A stretch of DNA of 64,000 nt from Lachnospiraceae bacterium (GTDB taxonomy: Bacteria; Bacillota; Clostridia; Lachnospirales; Lachnospiraceae), in NCBI GenBank assembly GCA_017427775.1, contig JAFRSD010000002.1:153829-217828 (forward strand). Direction: 5' to 3'. The position numbers and the translations under genes were made by a program. This document shows, one piece after another, positions 7,302 through 16,178 of the stretch. How positions within the stretch are numbered: position 1 is the stretch's first letter; the number at the start of each line of letters is the position of its first letter. The notes below the pieces were generated by a model. It saw only the letters and a list, made by a program, of their open reading frames with translations. It was not told where the DNA came from and made no database searches.

Positions 7302-8249
7302 CTACAGTTCAAACCGGTACACCTTTACCTGACGCTTGCCCTGCTCGTACATGTCATTATCCTCCGGGATGTCCGCGGTCTCGATATACGTTCCGCCGGC
7401 CAGCTCGCATGTGCGGGCAGACGCCTCATTTTCCGGAACGCAGGTGATGTACACGTACCCGAGGTCGTGCTTCCGTGCCTGCCGGAACAACAGCTCGCAT
7501 GTCTTCGCCGCATAATGGTGTCCACGGTACGGCTCATCGATTTCATAGCCGATGTTTCCGCCCAAGTAGGTTCTTTCGTTGTGTCCGATACGAAGGTTAC
7601 ATGCTCCGATCTTCGTACCGTCAGGGAGGCAGATTTCAAAATGATACGCAGGTACCCGTTGCTTCTCCGGCAGTGCTTCGCTCAACCGGACAAGCCGGAG
7701 GAATAATTCATCCGACTTTAAGTCACTCACATCGTAAAATGTGGGCTGCGCCGGGAGTTCCCGCACCATATCCCGGTACATGCCGAACCGAACCCCGACC
7801 GTATATACGAACTCCTGGTTCGCGATCAGCTGCAGGATATCCTCTTCCTTTGCCCAGCGTGCGTCAATTACCTCCTCGAGCTGCAGAACAAGGTCCTTGA
7901 TGTCGATATTCGTTCGAAGCAGGCAGAGGTCCTGGAAGTAGTTCTTGCGCTGATACGTTGCGAAAAATGTGAACTCATGCTCCTTCGCAACGATGCCCAT
8001 CTCCTCCGCGACCTCTCGTACAGCTGATTGCAGCGTGGTTTCGCCCGCAAGCGTTCCGCCGCCAACAAATGCCCACAGATTGCCGGCCTTCTTATTAGGA
8101 TGACGCTTCTGAATCAGAAACTCTCCCTTCGAATTCCGGATCCAGACCTCAACGCACACATAGTATTCGCCCTCGGCAAATGCCTCGCCGCGCACATGCG
8201 TACGTCCTAAAGGCTTTCTCTCGCTGTCATACAAATCCCATAATTCCAT
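7302..8249 (-). CDS. Nudix hydrolase fused to a GNAT acetyltransferase
   Basis: A 315-residue two-domain enzyme. Residues 1-160 form a Nudix domain with the full box from G64 to I86 (GGGTLAGE, then REVAEEMGI), like IDI/YfcD-type Nudix proteins that begin ELWDLYD. Residues 170-315 form a GNAT domain with IGYEIDEPYRGHHYAAKTCELL (acetyl-CoA loop) and ENEASARTCELAGG. Nudix domains cleave nucleoside-diphosphate-linked compounds and the GNAT half would acylate an amine. Whether they act on one substrate is unknown. It has its own promoter at 8309-8337. The ATG at 8249 follows GGAAGGGAAG. Confidence 0.88.
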   Translation of the reverse strand: MELWDLYDSERKPLGRTHVRGEAFAEGEYYVCVEVWIRNSKGEFLIQKRHPNKKAGNLWAFVGGGTLAGETTLQSAVREVAEEMGIVAKEHEFTFFATYQRKNYFQDLCLLRTNIDIKDLVLQLEEVIDARWAKEEDILQLIANQEFVYTVGVRFGMYRDMVRELPAQPTFYDVSDLKSDELFLRLVRLSEALPEKQRVPAYHFEICLPDGTKIGACNLRIGHNERTYLGGNIGYEIDEPYRGHHYAAKTCELLFRQARKHDLGYVYITCVPENEASARTCELAGGTYIETADIPEDNDMYEQGKRQVKVYRFEL

Positions 8250-8308
8250 GCTGCTCTTCCCTTCCTGTTTCGAAGATTCCTTGCAAAGCACAAACAGTTA
8301 TTATGTCT

Positions 8309-8337
8309 ATCATATACAAAATGATCTGCTTTGTAAA
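8309..8337 (-). promoter_or_regulatory. Promoter before the Nudix-GNAT gene
   Basis: On the minus strand TTTACA (8332-8337), a 17-nt spacer and TATGAT (8309-8314), about 60 nt before the start codon, in the AT-rich 110-nt gap after the GNAT gene at 8360-8962. It implies that the array is not a single transcript. Confidence 0.6.
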
Positions 8338-8359
8338 TTTCAAATCTCTCAGCCGTCAA

Positions 8360-8962
8360 TCAGTCCTGCAGGATTGCCTGCACCGCGCTCGCCCCTAGTT
8401 CGGAAAAAGGGATCACTTCCTTCGGAGGCATGCCGTGCTCGTTAATGATCTTCTCCATCCACAGAAGGTTGTACCATCTGCCGAATTTGCTGCCGACGCC
8501 ATGATAGCGGGCAACCGTCTTATAACCGATTGCCTCATGAAAATGCTCGCTGTTCCGGGTGAGATACGGGTCTTCGTCGTCCATCGGATCCGCAGCGCCT
8601 GCGTAAAGATTGGTAATGTTCTGCAGTTTCAGAATTGCCTCGAGTTTTTCGTACAGATGCTTCCCGATACCTCTTCGGTGGTAGTCTTGGTCAATATAGA
8701 TTGATGTGCCTACCGCCCAGCCGAAGGCCGCCCTTTCCGCAAACCGGGACGCATAGATATAGCCGACAATCCGGCCGTCCTCTTCCGCCACAATGTACGG
8801 ATACTTCACAAGCGTACTTCGGATACGCTCCGTAAACTCCGCAAGCGACGGCACAACGTACTCGTACGAGACCGCGGTATGTTCCACATAATAGGCATAG
8901 ATTTCAAGAATCCGCAAGGCGTCCTCCACCTTCGCGATACGATATGTGATCAATGTTTTCAT
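8360..8962 (-). CDS. GNAT acetyltransferase, phosphinothricin acetyltransferase-like
   Basis: A 200-residue GNAT of the Pat/MnaT type: RIAKVEDALRILEIYAYYVE, then SYEYVVPSLAEF, GYIYASRF, and the acetyl-CoA loop DQDYHRRGIGKHLYEKLE. Family members acetylate phosphinothricin, methionine sulfoximine or similar amino acids. The insert DPMDDEDPYLTRN is longer than usual and the substrate may differ. AAGGAG lies only 1 nt before the ATG, so a TTG three codons later is a possible alternative start. Confidence 0.85.
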   Translation of the reverse strand: MKTLITYRIAKVEDALRILEIYAYYVEHTAVSYEYVVPSLAEFTERIRSTLVKYPYIVAEEDGRIVGYIYASRFAERAAFGWAVGTSIYIDQDYHRRGIGKHLYEKLEAILKLQNITNLYAGAADPMDDEDPYLTRNSEHFHEAIGYKTVARYHGVGSKFGRWYNLLWMEKIINEHGMPPKEVIPFSELGASAVQAILQD

Positions 8963-8980
8963 TCTCCTTAGCGAACATTA

Positions 8981-9466
8981 TCAATTCTGAAAATTCTTTA
9001 TGCATTTCCACTCCGCGACAAGCCTCTCCGTATTCCACGCCGCATTCGCGGGACTCGTGGACGGAAGGCAGACCGCCGGGCGGTGTACTGTCGGCTTCAA
9101 ATACCGTTCGTAGTATTTGCGAGCCGTTTGTCCGTTCACATAAATAGTATCAATTGCTGCTGCGTCCAAGATTACGCTGAGGTCATTCGGCACGACGTTC
9201 CGTATGCTCGCATCCGACGAGCCGTCAATATCACACGAGCAGATCACATCCCAGACCGCAACATGGTTACGAAGCAGAAATGCCCGCTTCTCCTCAATCG
9301 TCTGCGGCACGTCCTCGCCGAACACCGCTGCCGTTACCTTCCAGAAACGGTTCTGCGGATGACCGTAGAAGAACCCCTCTTCCCGCGATTTCACCGAGGG
9401 AAAGCTTCCGAGGATCAGTACTTTAGAATCCCTGTCGAATACAGGTGGTATCGGATGAACCGGCAT
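8981..9466 (-). CDS. Hypoxanthine-DNA glycosylase (UDG superfamily family 6)
   Basis: A 161-residue base-excision repair enzyme that removes hypoxanthine arising from adenine deamination in DNA. The signature LILGSFPSVKSREEGFFYGH and NRFWKV match the HDG family, and the C-terminal loop LPSTSPANAAW is the minor-groove loop motif. It lacks the GQDPYH motif of uracil-DNA glycosylase. The ATG at 9466 (MPVHPIPP) follows AAAGGAG. It is 18 nt after the GNAT stop on one side and 81 nt from the methyltransferase on the other, and is an unusual repair gene inside a modification-enzyme array. Confidence 0.88.
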   Translation of the reverse strand: MPVHPIPPVFDRDSKVLILGSFPSVKSREEGFFYGHPQNRFWKVTAAVFGEDVPQTIEEKRAFLLRNHVAVWDVICSCDIDGSSDASIRNVVPNDLSVILDAAAIDTIYVNGQTARKYYERYLKPTVHRPAVCLPSTSPANAAWNTERLVAEWKCIKNFQN

Positions 9467-9547
9467 ATCTTTCGCTCCTTTGCCCGAACTGATTTCGGCA
9501 ACGCAACATTTCCGTAGATGAGGAAACAATCGCTGCGGCGTCTCAAC

Positions 9548-10312
9548 TTACAGTTTCACTGCCTTCGTCGCGATTGAACCGCTGATGTAATTGTCCAGCG
9601 CGGTACCGCCACGGTCCTCGTAGAAACCGACAATTGCGAATCCGGCGGCAATCTGCCCGCCGATTTGGTCCGTGAGCGTATGTCCCCAGATGTAACCTTC
9701 CGCTTCCGCAATGCGTTTGATTTCCGGATTATCCAGATGATCAACATCTGCGTACGGAACCTTGTATGCTACGTTAAGTTCGCCTTGCTCCAGCTTCACC
9801 GGATCAAAAATGCACTCAATTGCATTACTGAAACCGGCTAAAAGGATTCCTCCGCGCCTCAATACACGGGCACACTCCTTCCACACGGGAAGCACGTTGT
9901 CGATATAACTGTTTGACCACGGATGGAATACCAGATCAAAGCTTTCATCGGAGAATGCGGAGAGATCCTGCATATTTCCCTGAACCGTTTTGATCTTAAG
10001 CCCATCGCGTTCGGCGACCTGAATATCTTTTTCAAGCTGTGTCCGGCTGTTGTCAAAGACTGTCACGTTCGCGCCGGCTGCTGCCAGAATCGGACCCTGC
10101 TGTCCTCCTCCGCTTGCAAGGCACAGCACATCTTTCCCGGTGAGCTCCTTTGGGAACCAGTCCCGCGGAACCGGTTTTGTGGGTGTCAGCAAAATGCCCC
10201 ACTCACCTTTCCCGGCGAGTGCGGTTTCCTCGCTTGAAACCGGGACGGACCACCGGTCCGCATTCGCAGACCGGTCATCCCATATCTTACTGTTTTCTTT
10301 CAGGTAATCCAT
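9548..10312 (-). CDS. SAM-dependent methyltransferase
   Basis: A 254-residue class I methyltransferase with VLCLASGGGQQGPILAAAGANVTVFDNS as the SAM-binding motif I/II and FDLVFHPWSNSYI as motif IV. The ASGGGQQ form of motif I marks a well-spread subgroup of small-molecule methylases of unknown function. The ATG at 10312 (MDYLKENSK) follows GAGGAG, so the 14-residue longer frame is rejected. Confidence 0.85.
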   Translation of the reverse strand: MDYLKENSKIWDDRSANADRWSVPVSSEETALAGKGEWGILLTPTKPVPRDWFPKELTGKDVLCLASGGGQQGPILAAAGANVTVFDNSRTQLEKDIQVAERDGLKIKTVQGNMQDLSAFSDESFDLVFHPWSNSYIDNVLPVWKECARVLRRGGILLAGFSNAIECIFDPVKLEQGELNVAYKVPYADVDHLDNPEIKRIAEAEGYIWGHTLTDQIGGQIAAGFAIVGFYEDRGGTALDNYISGSIATKAVKL

Positions 10313-10353
10313 ATCGCTCCTCATTTCTTTTGATGATGCCCGGTAATGGACCA

Positions 10354-11271
10354 CTAACCCCGTCCCCGATAGTGCCCTTGCACATGGACGCCTTTATATC
10401 CGATCTTCCGATAGAAGTCGTTGCCGCCCCCGGTCATAACCTCGGCGCCGAGAGGACGCAGGTTCTTCTCGTGATGCGCAAGCGCGGCTGCTGCCAGACC
10501 CTTGTGCTGATGCTCCGGCACCGTACACAGAGGCTCCATGTAAGCAAGCTTATTCTCGGGCACCCACCACATCCCGGAGAAGCATACATAATTGTCGTTC
10601 TCGTCCGCAATGACGGTGGTATACTCATAGGTTGCATGCGGTGCGGGCGAAATCGTAGCCCCGAGCACGTTCTGATAAAGCTCATGGGGACTGATGCCGC
10701 CGTTCTTCACCGGCTTCTCCCAGTCCTTAAACTCACCATGCTCCGCCTTGTTAAAGCCGTCCCACAGACATTTGGCGACCTTCAGCGGGTCGTTGTCCAA
10801 CGGGTCCGTAAAATGATACCCCTCCGGGAGCGGATAATCGAGCGTCCCGGTCCGAAAATCAAAGTACAGATCCGATTCCTCATACGAAAGCTGATATCCG
10901 CGCTTCTTTGCTGCTTCGATCAGTGCCTTCTGGCGGCTTCCAAGCACGAGCTCCGTCGGGTCTTCAAACTTTGGAAACGCCGTTTCCGCGTATTTGATCA
11001 TTTCGTCTGCAAGTGCCTCATAACCGGGCCGAAGCACAAAATGGATCTCATCCGCAGTCGACTCGTAGAAGACGAACCCGACCGGTACGTCACCATCCAT
11101 CCAAAATCGGTCCAGGCGGTCGTAATCGCGGTCGTGCCACGGTGAAGTTATCGCGTACTCAAAGAAAGGTGCCGCAGGTCCGTTGCTCTCTTCGTGATCA
11201 TAAACCTCCGTCATCAGCTTCCACACCAGGTTGATGTCCGTCAATATCTGAAATTGTTTCGTTGTGATCAT
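10354..11271 (-). CDS. GNAT acetyltransferase, long form
   Basis: A 305-residue protein with a GNAT fold at its C-terminal half: FSGMWWVPENKLAYMEPLCTVPEHQHKGLAAAALAHHEK holds motif A, followed by GGGNDFYRKIGYKGV. The N-terminal half (10-150) looks like a degenerate second GNAT domain, with GFVFYES followed by VLRPGYEALADEMIKYAE. Start supported by GGAGG. Substrate unknown. Confidence 0.83.
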   Translation of the reverse strand: MITTKQFQILTDINLVWKLMTEVYDHEESNGPAAPFFEYAITSPWHDRDYDRLDRFWMDGDVPVGFVFYESTADEIHFVLRPGYEALADEMIKYAETAFPKFEDPTELVLGSRQKALIEAAKKRGYQLSYEESDLYFDFRTGTLDYPLPEGYHFTDPLDNDPLKVAKCLWDGFNKAEHGEFKDWEKPVKNGGISPHELYQNVLGATISPAPHATYEYTTVIADENDNYVCFSGMWWVPENKLAYMEPLCTVPEHQHKGLAAAALAHHEKNLRPLGAEVMTGGGNDFYRKIGYKGVHVQGHYRGRG

Positions 11272-11294
11272 ATTGCCTCCGTTCTCCGGACTGA

Positions 11295-11885
11295 TCAGTA
11301 CCGTCCGTCGCGTCTGTCCATGTAGTATACAAGGTTGATACGGACTTCATGTCTTTCGATGTCGCGGTTCGTGTAGCAGTTGATGTCAAAGCCAAGCAGC
11401 TGGAAGCCCTGGCTACGATAGAATGCAATGGCTCTCACGTTGCAGGACTGGGTCTCCAGGATGATTGCTCTTCGCCCCTGGGCTTTCGCAACCTCCTTTG
11501 CCTTGTTCATAAGCGCAGTGCCGATACCCTGTCTGTGCAGGGGATCATCCACCCACAGCTCGGTTACCATCAACCGGTTGCTCCACTCTTCGGGGCACAC
11601 CTCGATGCAGGCAAGCATCTTTCGCTCACCGTTCTCTTCGGTGTACATGCCGTAGGCCTCTGCCTTTTCCCAGTGATCCTGATAAAGGCTGTCCGGAAAA
11701 TCATACTCCTCCGGCGTATGTGTCACCGGAGTGTCAAACTTCTTCTTAACAAGCTTCGCCTCGTAAGCGTCCGGGCTCTCCGAAATCTCCACGTCGAAAT
11801 ACTCCTCCGTGGTATAACGCATCATGATCGGAGTGCCTTTCCATTCCGCCTTCGGAAGCGGTACTATTGTATGTTCTTTCTTCAT
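11295..11885 (-). CDS. GNAT acetyltransferase
   Basis: A 196-residue GNAT. Motif A is ELWVDDPLHRQGIGTALMNKA and motif B CNVRAIAFYRSQGFQLLGFD. The C-terminus DIERHEVRINLVYYMDRR is shared by many aminoglycoside-type and RimI-like GNATs of clostridia. Its ATG overlaps the stop of the isochorismatase gene upstream (ATGA), so translation of the two is coupled. Confidence 0.87.
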   Translation of the reverse strand: MKKEHTIVPLPKAEWKGTPIMMRYTTEEYFDVEISESPDAYEAKLVKKKFDTPVTHTPEEYDFPDSLYQDHWEKAEAYGMYTEENGERKMLACIEVCPEEWSNRLMVTELWVDDPLHRQGIGTALMNKAKEVAKAQGRRAIILETQSCNVRAIAFYRSQGFQLLGFDINCYTNRDIERHEVRINLVYYMDRRDGRY

Positions 11886-12400
11886 TCTTCTACCTCAAAT
11901 GCTTCTTCGATGGGAACTAAATACGCAAAGCGTTCCCAGATATCCTCGTTGTAATAGCGGTACGTAGTCTCGCCGTCCATATAGTCGTTGTCAAATGTGG
12001 TGTTGCATCCCTTTGGAACGATCACACTGTAGTCACGGTCAAATGCGGACTTGATCGACGCATCGATACAGTAGTTGGTCTGAAGACCGGCGATGATCAC
12101 CGTCTCCTCTCCTTTGTCCTCGAGATATTTGCAAAGTTCCTTGTTGCTGAAACAGCTGTTGACGGTCTTCACGAACACCTTCTCGCCGGGCAGCGGTGCA
12201 AGTTCGTCATAAATCTCATAATCCCAGTCGCCCTTAGTGAATCCGCTTCCCTCGCCTGCATCATGCTGTACATAGATGACTTCCACGCCGCGTGCTCTTG
12301 CTTCCGAAAGAAGCTTCTTCATATTTGCTACAAATCCTTCATAGTTATACAAATCTTCAACGAGAATGCCTCTCTGAAGATCGATTGCTAACAATACCAT
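11882..12400 (-). CDS. Isochorismatase-family cysteine hydrolase
   Basis: A 172-residue hydrolase with the D-K-C triad of the family: D7 in LLAIDLQRGI, K78 in VFVKTVNSCF and C111 in IIAGLQTNYCIDASIKSAF. Family members include nicotinamidases and amidohydrolases of small amides. Lacking the metal-binding D-x-H-x-H of nicotinamidase, it is more likely an amidase of other carbamoyl compounds. The start is preceded by CAGGAGG. Coupled by a 4-nt overlap to the GNAT gene downstream. Confidence 0.87.
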   Translation of the reverse strand: MVLLAIDLQRGILVEDLYNYEGFVANMKKLLSEARARGVEVIYVQHDAGEGSGFTKGDWDYEIYDELAPLPGEKVFVKTVNSCFSNKELCKYLEDKGEETVIIAGLQTNYCIDASIKSAFDRDYSVIVPKGCNTTFDNDYMDGETTYRYYNEDIWERFAYLVPIEEAFEVEE

Positions 12401-12472
12401 AATATGTTCCTCCTGTTATTCTAAAATCATTCGTTCAGGACGGTTTCCCACGTTCGCAGGCAGTCCCCGCTT

Positions 12473-12985
12473 TCACGCAAACAGCGTCTTCACAATCTGA
12501 TCCGCGCATTCCGCCGGAGAATTCTTGCTTGTGTCCACACGCATCGTGTACTTGATGCCCTTACTCATCAGCTCCGCCTGCTCATCCGACTGGCTCTCAA
12601 AGCGGTCGCCGCGTTCGATATTACGCTGCCTGCAGATATCAAGCGGGCAATATACCTCCACGATACTAAGCGGACTGCCCTTCATGATTTCCAGGAGTTT
12701 TTCATAGTGCGGCTTGATCTCGTCGCGCTCCACAAGGATGCCGTCGATCAACACATTCTTCCCGAGGTCGGAGTACAGCTTTGCCGTGTGATACATCATA
12801 ATGATTACCTCGGAAAGGTACTTCCAGTAGTCCTCCTCCAGATACTGCTCGCCGACCATCTCCTGGAACAGGTCATTGGCCACCACATAGAAAAACTGAT
12901 CCCTGCGCTCCTGCAGTGCCTCAACAATCGAGGTCTTGCCGGAGCTTGTTACGCCGTTCAAAAATATAATCTTCCCCTTATCCAT
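12473..12985 (-). CDS. Chloramphenicol phosphotransferase-like P-loop kinase
   Basis: A 170-residue P-loop protein: Walker A GVTSSGKTS at 11-19, Walker B-like NVLIDGILVE, and an ERGDRFES lid. The order and length match CPT-like kinases, which phosphorylate the 3'-hydroxyl of chloramphenicol in Streptomyces, but most homologues act on unknown hydroxyls. Start supported by GGAGACC. Placed between an isochorismatase and a TPR-like gene. Drug resistance is not shown. Confidence 0.78.
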   Translation of the reverse strand: MDKGKIIFLNGVTSSGKTSIVEALQERRDQFFYVVANDLFQEMVGEQYLEEDYWKYLSEVIIMMYHTAKLYSDLGKNVLIDGILVERDEIKPHYEKLLEIMKGSPLSIVEVYCPLDICRQRNIERGDRFESQSDEQAELMSKGIKYTMRVDTSKNSPAECADQIVKTLFA

Positions 12986-13002
12986 TTCGGGTCTCCTTTA
13001 CT

Positions 13003-13863
13003 CTATTGTTCGTCCATACCGAGACGCGTACGCGTCATATGGTAAGTCTGCTGTATGGCCGGGTTCTTATCCTTCACGAACTCCCACGCCTTACGCATAT
13101 ATTCCTCTGCCTCCGCATCCATTCCGAGCTTTTTGCGGACCTCGGCAGAGGCATAGTATTTGCCGACATATTCCTTGGCAAATGCGGACGTATTCGCCAT
13201 CATCCGGTCAGTTACTGCCATTGCCTCGTCATACTCTTTACGCATAAGATGATAATCGTAATCAATCATATCAAGCATCGTAACGAACGGATCGGTCTTC
13301 TCCTTGTCGAAGAGCTCATGAGCCTCATTCTTAATGCCCCGCGCAGCTGCCTCATCACAGAGACTGCAGACTGCATCCATCCTTACATTCAGATATAGGA
13401 GCAGCGATGTCCCGCGATCAATGAGCCGGATACTTCTGCTATGCACGTCTTTCGGATCCAGCATATTCAGAAGCTCCAGTGCCTTCTGATAATCCCCGTT
13501 CTGGTTCCGGTAATCCGCCGAGAAGACGACAAAGTCTTTCAGGTACACATAGTTAACCTTCTTGCCTTCTCTGACTTCATTGATAACCTGCTCCGCGATG
13601 CCGAGAGACTTCTCGGTATATCCGTTCGTAAGCAGTTCCTTCCGGAATTCTTCATGAAGATTACTTTCCGGTTTCTTTCTTTCGCGAAACAGTCCAAACC
13701 GCAGGAGCAGATATGTGATCGGAAGTGCAAGAATAAGTACAACAACGAGCACTGTTCCGAACTCCCCGCCGACGAGCGGCCGCAGAAGCCGGTAAATGCT
13801 GAGACACACGATCACTACAAGTGCGTACAGAATACCGTAGGTAAATACAAATACATTCCTCAT
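13003..13863 (-). CDS. Membrane-anchored helical-repeat (TPR-like) protein
   Basis: A 286-residue protein with two hydrophobic segments near the N-terminus (5-25 and 38-60) and a cytoplasmic-looking alpha-helical remainder, with pairs of helices such as YQKALELLNMLD and YDEAMAVTDRMMANTSAFAKEYVGKYY that resemble TPR units. No enzyme motif. The ATG at 13863 overlaps the stop of the triple-GNAT gene (ATGA) and follows AAGGAAA, so the two are translationally coupled. Function unknown. Confidence 0.7.
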   Translation of the reverse strand: MRNVFVFTYGILYALVVIVCLSIYRLLRPLVGGEFGTVLVVVLILALPITYLLLRFGLFRERKKPESNLHEEFRKELLTNGYTEKSLGIAEQVINEVREGKKVNYVYLKDFVVFSADYRNQNGDYQKALELLNMLDPKDVHSRSIRLIDRGTSLLLYLNVRMDAVCSLCDEAAARGIKNEAHELFDKEKTDPFVTMLDMIDYDYHLMRKEYDEAMAVTDRMMANTSAFAKEYVGKYYASAEVRKKLGMDAEAEEYMRKAWEFVKDKNPAIQQTYHMTRTRLGMDEQ

Positions 13864-15437
13864 GACTGATTTCCTTTCCAAAGACAGTGATATCTGGTAA
13901 CCTCACCGTTCGGATACTGCTTTACCTCGGAGGTAACCGCGAATCCGCAGGACCGGTAGAAGTCCACGCCGTCACTGTCCGTCTGTGCGTAAAGCGATGC
14001 ATAACGACCGGATTCCGTTGCTTTTTGAAGCAGTTTCCTTCCGATTCCGAAGTGCCTGCAGCCCTGATCAACGGCAATCCCGATGATCTCGGCGCAGGCC
14101 GGCTCCAAACCTTTTTCGGTGCCACATTGTCTCGAACCGTCAGGCTCTCCTTTTCCGTTCTTCCCGTCAATTACAAGCATGCCTGCAATATAGTTCTCTG
14201 TCCGGTATACATAAGTCTCGACCGACGGGTTCTTTTGAAGCGCCGTCATTGTTTCAACATATCTCTCAAAAGTCGGTTCATACATGCAGGAAGCGTAAAT
14301 CCCGTATGCATCTTCCGAAAGGATCCACTCCCGGTCCGTGCAAGCCGTAACCTCATCGCGCCGGATTACCGACACATGCGTAGTCCCGTTGGCCTCGTCC
14401 GCGTATTCACGAAGGACCTTCATTCCGATGGCCTCCGCGGTCTTTATGGATGCCTCGTTCGTGTACTTGCAGTAGGAATAAAGCGCAGGATAGGATGTGT
14501 GGCGGAATGCCCAGTCCCGAACGGCCGCAGCCGCTTCCTTAGCATATCCCCGATTCTGCTGATCTCTTCGGATGTGATACCCGATCTCCGGCAACAGTTC
14601 ACCGTCAATGTTTTGAAGCGTCAATCCGCAGTCTCCGATCAGTTCACCGGTTTCCTTAAGACATACCGCCCAAAGACCGAAGCCGAATTGCTGATAGCGC
14701 TCCCGGTTTCTTTTAATCCAGTCACGCACCCGCGCCTCGTCAAAGGTATAAGGGTAATGCTTCATATTTTCGGAATCCGAGAAAACGGCATACAGTGCGT
14801 CATAGTCCTCCGGACGCATCTCGCGAAGCGCAAGCCTTTCGGTTTCAAGCCGGAATGGCGCGACCCTTTCCTCAAGCTCTGCATGATCCGAAAGTGCCTT
14901 CTTCGTATCGATGGAATAAGCCACCTGTACACCGTCTTCCGGATCGTCGATATACTCGCGGATACGGACTCCCCCGAGAGACTCCATCGTCTTCCAGGAT
15001 GCGGGATTACTCAGGTCTGCATCCATCAGAACGGGATTGATCCCATATCGGTTACAGACCTTCAGCCCGAGATACAGATTGACCTTGTTGTATCCTTTGC
15101 CGCGCTCCGTCGGTCGGATGCCGTAACCGATATGCCCGACGCTCTTTTTGAGCCTTTCATTCAGTGCAAGGCGAATGTTGATCATGCCGATGATCCTGTT
15201 ATCGCTTTCCCTGACTAAGAAGTACTCCCGTGCGGGTACCCGAATCTCATTTGGCGTAACGAGATTGTGGGCTTCCGTCATCCGGAGCCATTCCTCGTAA
15301 TCCGCAAGATGATGATTGAGGCCTCCGGCACCATTGACGTGCGAGCCGAATTTCACAAACTCATTAATATATTCGATTGCTTCTTCTTTTCGTTCAAGGC
15401 TCGGAACTTCCAAATAGAATCGTTCCCTGTTATCCAT
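13860..15437 (-). CDS. Protein with three tandem GNAT acetyltransferase domains
   Basis: A 525-residue protein that appears to carry three GNAT folds. Domain 1 (1-185): YFLVRESDNRIIGMINIR, then IGYGIRPTERGKGYNK. Domain 2 (195-365) is RimJ-like: FRLETERLALREMRPEDYDALY, EIGYHIRRDQQNRGYAKEAA, NEASIKTAEAIGMKV. Domain 3 (370-525): IIGIAVDQGCRHFGIGRKLLQKA and GVDFYRSCGFAV. Each has its own acetyl-CoA loop (RGKGYN, QNRGYA, HFGIGR), so all three may be active. Most GNATs have one domain of 150-180 residues. The start is supported by GGAGG. The reading frame is uninterrupted across both junctions. Confidence 0.88.
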   Translation of the reverse strand: MDNRERFYLEVPSLERKEEAIEYINEFVKFGSHVNGAGGLNHHLADYEEWLRMTEAHNLVTPNEIRVPAREYFLVRESDNRIIGMINIRLALNERLKKSVGHIGYGIRPTERGKGYNKVNLYLGLKVCNRYGINPVLMDADLSNPASWKTMESLGGVRIREYIDDPEDGVQVAYSIDTKKALSDHAELEERVAPFRLETERLALREMRPEDYDALYAVFSDSENMKHYPYTFDEARVRDWIKRNRERYQQFGFGLWAVCLKETGELIGDCGLTLQNIDGELLPEIGYHIRRDQQNRGYAKEAAAAVRDWAFRHTSYPALYSYCKYTNEASIKTAEAIGMKVLREYADEANGTTHVSVIRRDEVTACTDREWILSEDAYGIYASCMYEPTFERYVETMTALQKNPSVETYVYRTENYIAGMLVIDGKNGKGEPDGSRQCGTEKGLEPACAEIIGIAVDQGCRHFGIGRKLLQKATESGRYASLYAQTDSDGVDFYRSCGFAVTSEVKQYPNGEVTRYHCLWKGNQS

Positions 15438-15449
15438 TTCTCCGTCCTC

Positions 15450-15469
15450 CGAAATCCGTGTCGCGTGCT
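15450..15469. repeat. Short dispersed repeat, copy 1
   Basis: CGAAATCCGTGTCGCGTGCT, which overlaps the last two bases of the S51 peptidase stop codon. It matches the copy at 16179-16198 in 18 of 20 bases. Both copies lie at the 3' side of a gene. Origin unknown. Confidence 0.45.
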
Positions 15470-16148
15470 ACCGTAACTCCTTCAGCTTTTCATCGGTAAC
15501 CGGCCCGATCTCACCCTTGTCAAACAGGTGCATCTCGCCGACCTTCCAAATGGCATCGCCCTTTACAAAGATGGCACTCCAATCCTCCATCGCGACAATC
15601 GGATGGGTCATGGACATTTCCTTCAAAAGCGAAACGAACCATTCTCCTTCCTCATAGTGGGCCTTGATCGTAATGTCCGTGAAGCCGAGAGCCTCATAGA
15701 ACTCCGGATTGTCCCAGACATAAGCAACCAGGCGTCCGAGGTTCATGGATCCCGCACTCACGCCGAGGATCACTGCCTTGCTCCTATGAAGTTCCGTATC
15801 AATCCCGAGGTCACGGACCAGCTGAATCTGCCATGTCGATTCGCCGCCCATGAGCCAGATACAATCCGCCTCACGGATAAGTTTTACTGCCTCTTCCGCT
15901 CCGGTACGCCGGTCGATCACGTGCTTTACGGCAAATGCCAAGCCAATCTCCGCAAGCATCTCATGCATACCGTCGCGGTCGTCATCATTCTGCGCATAAT
16001 TCTCCGGGTCAGCACTGATAAATACAATCAGATCCCGTTTGGGTAGGTTTTCACGTAAAACCGCCGCAAGAGCATCGTTAAAATAATGCTCCGGGAAGCC
16101 GCTGAACAGCCCGAGAAGGCGCGCGTTCATACTCTTATTTGTTTTCAT
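15468..16148 (-). CDS. Peptidase S51 family protein (dipeptidase E / cyanophycinase-like)
   Basis: A 226-residue serine peptidase homologue. The nucleophile elbow is GVSAGSMNLG, and the upstream LMGGESTWQIQ is the conserved GG-containing loop of the family. PepE-type enzymes cleave Asp-X dipeptides, but the clostridial subgroup is uncharacterised. Among three nearby ATGs, 16148 is chosen because AGGAG lies 7 nt before it. It sits in the middle of the enzyme array and has no obvious partner gene. Confidence 0.85.
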   Translation of the reverse strand: MKTNKSMNARLLGLFSGFPEHYFNDALAAVLRENLPKRDLIVFISADPENYAQNDDDRDGMHEMLAEIGLAFAVKHVIDRRTGAEEAVKLIREADCIWLMGGESTWQIQLVRDLGIDTELHRSKAVILGVSAGSMNLGRLVAYVWDNPEFYEALGFTDITIKAHYEEGEWFVSLLKEMSMTHPIVAMEDWSAIFVKGDAIWKVGEMHLFDKGEIGPVTDEKLKELR

Positions 16149-16178
16149 TTTCATACTCCTGATCATTATTTCGTCTTA

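Noticed and set aside
7325..7639. Second minus-strand frame inside the Nudix-GNAT gene, and similar internal frames
   Set aside because: Same-strand frame-shifted shadow with Arg/Ser-rich composition and no start signal.
13887..15218. 443-codon plus-strand frame opposite the triple-GNAT gene
   Set aside because: Antisense shadow: no ribosome site, no recognisable domain, and complete overlap with a well-supported gene.
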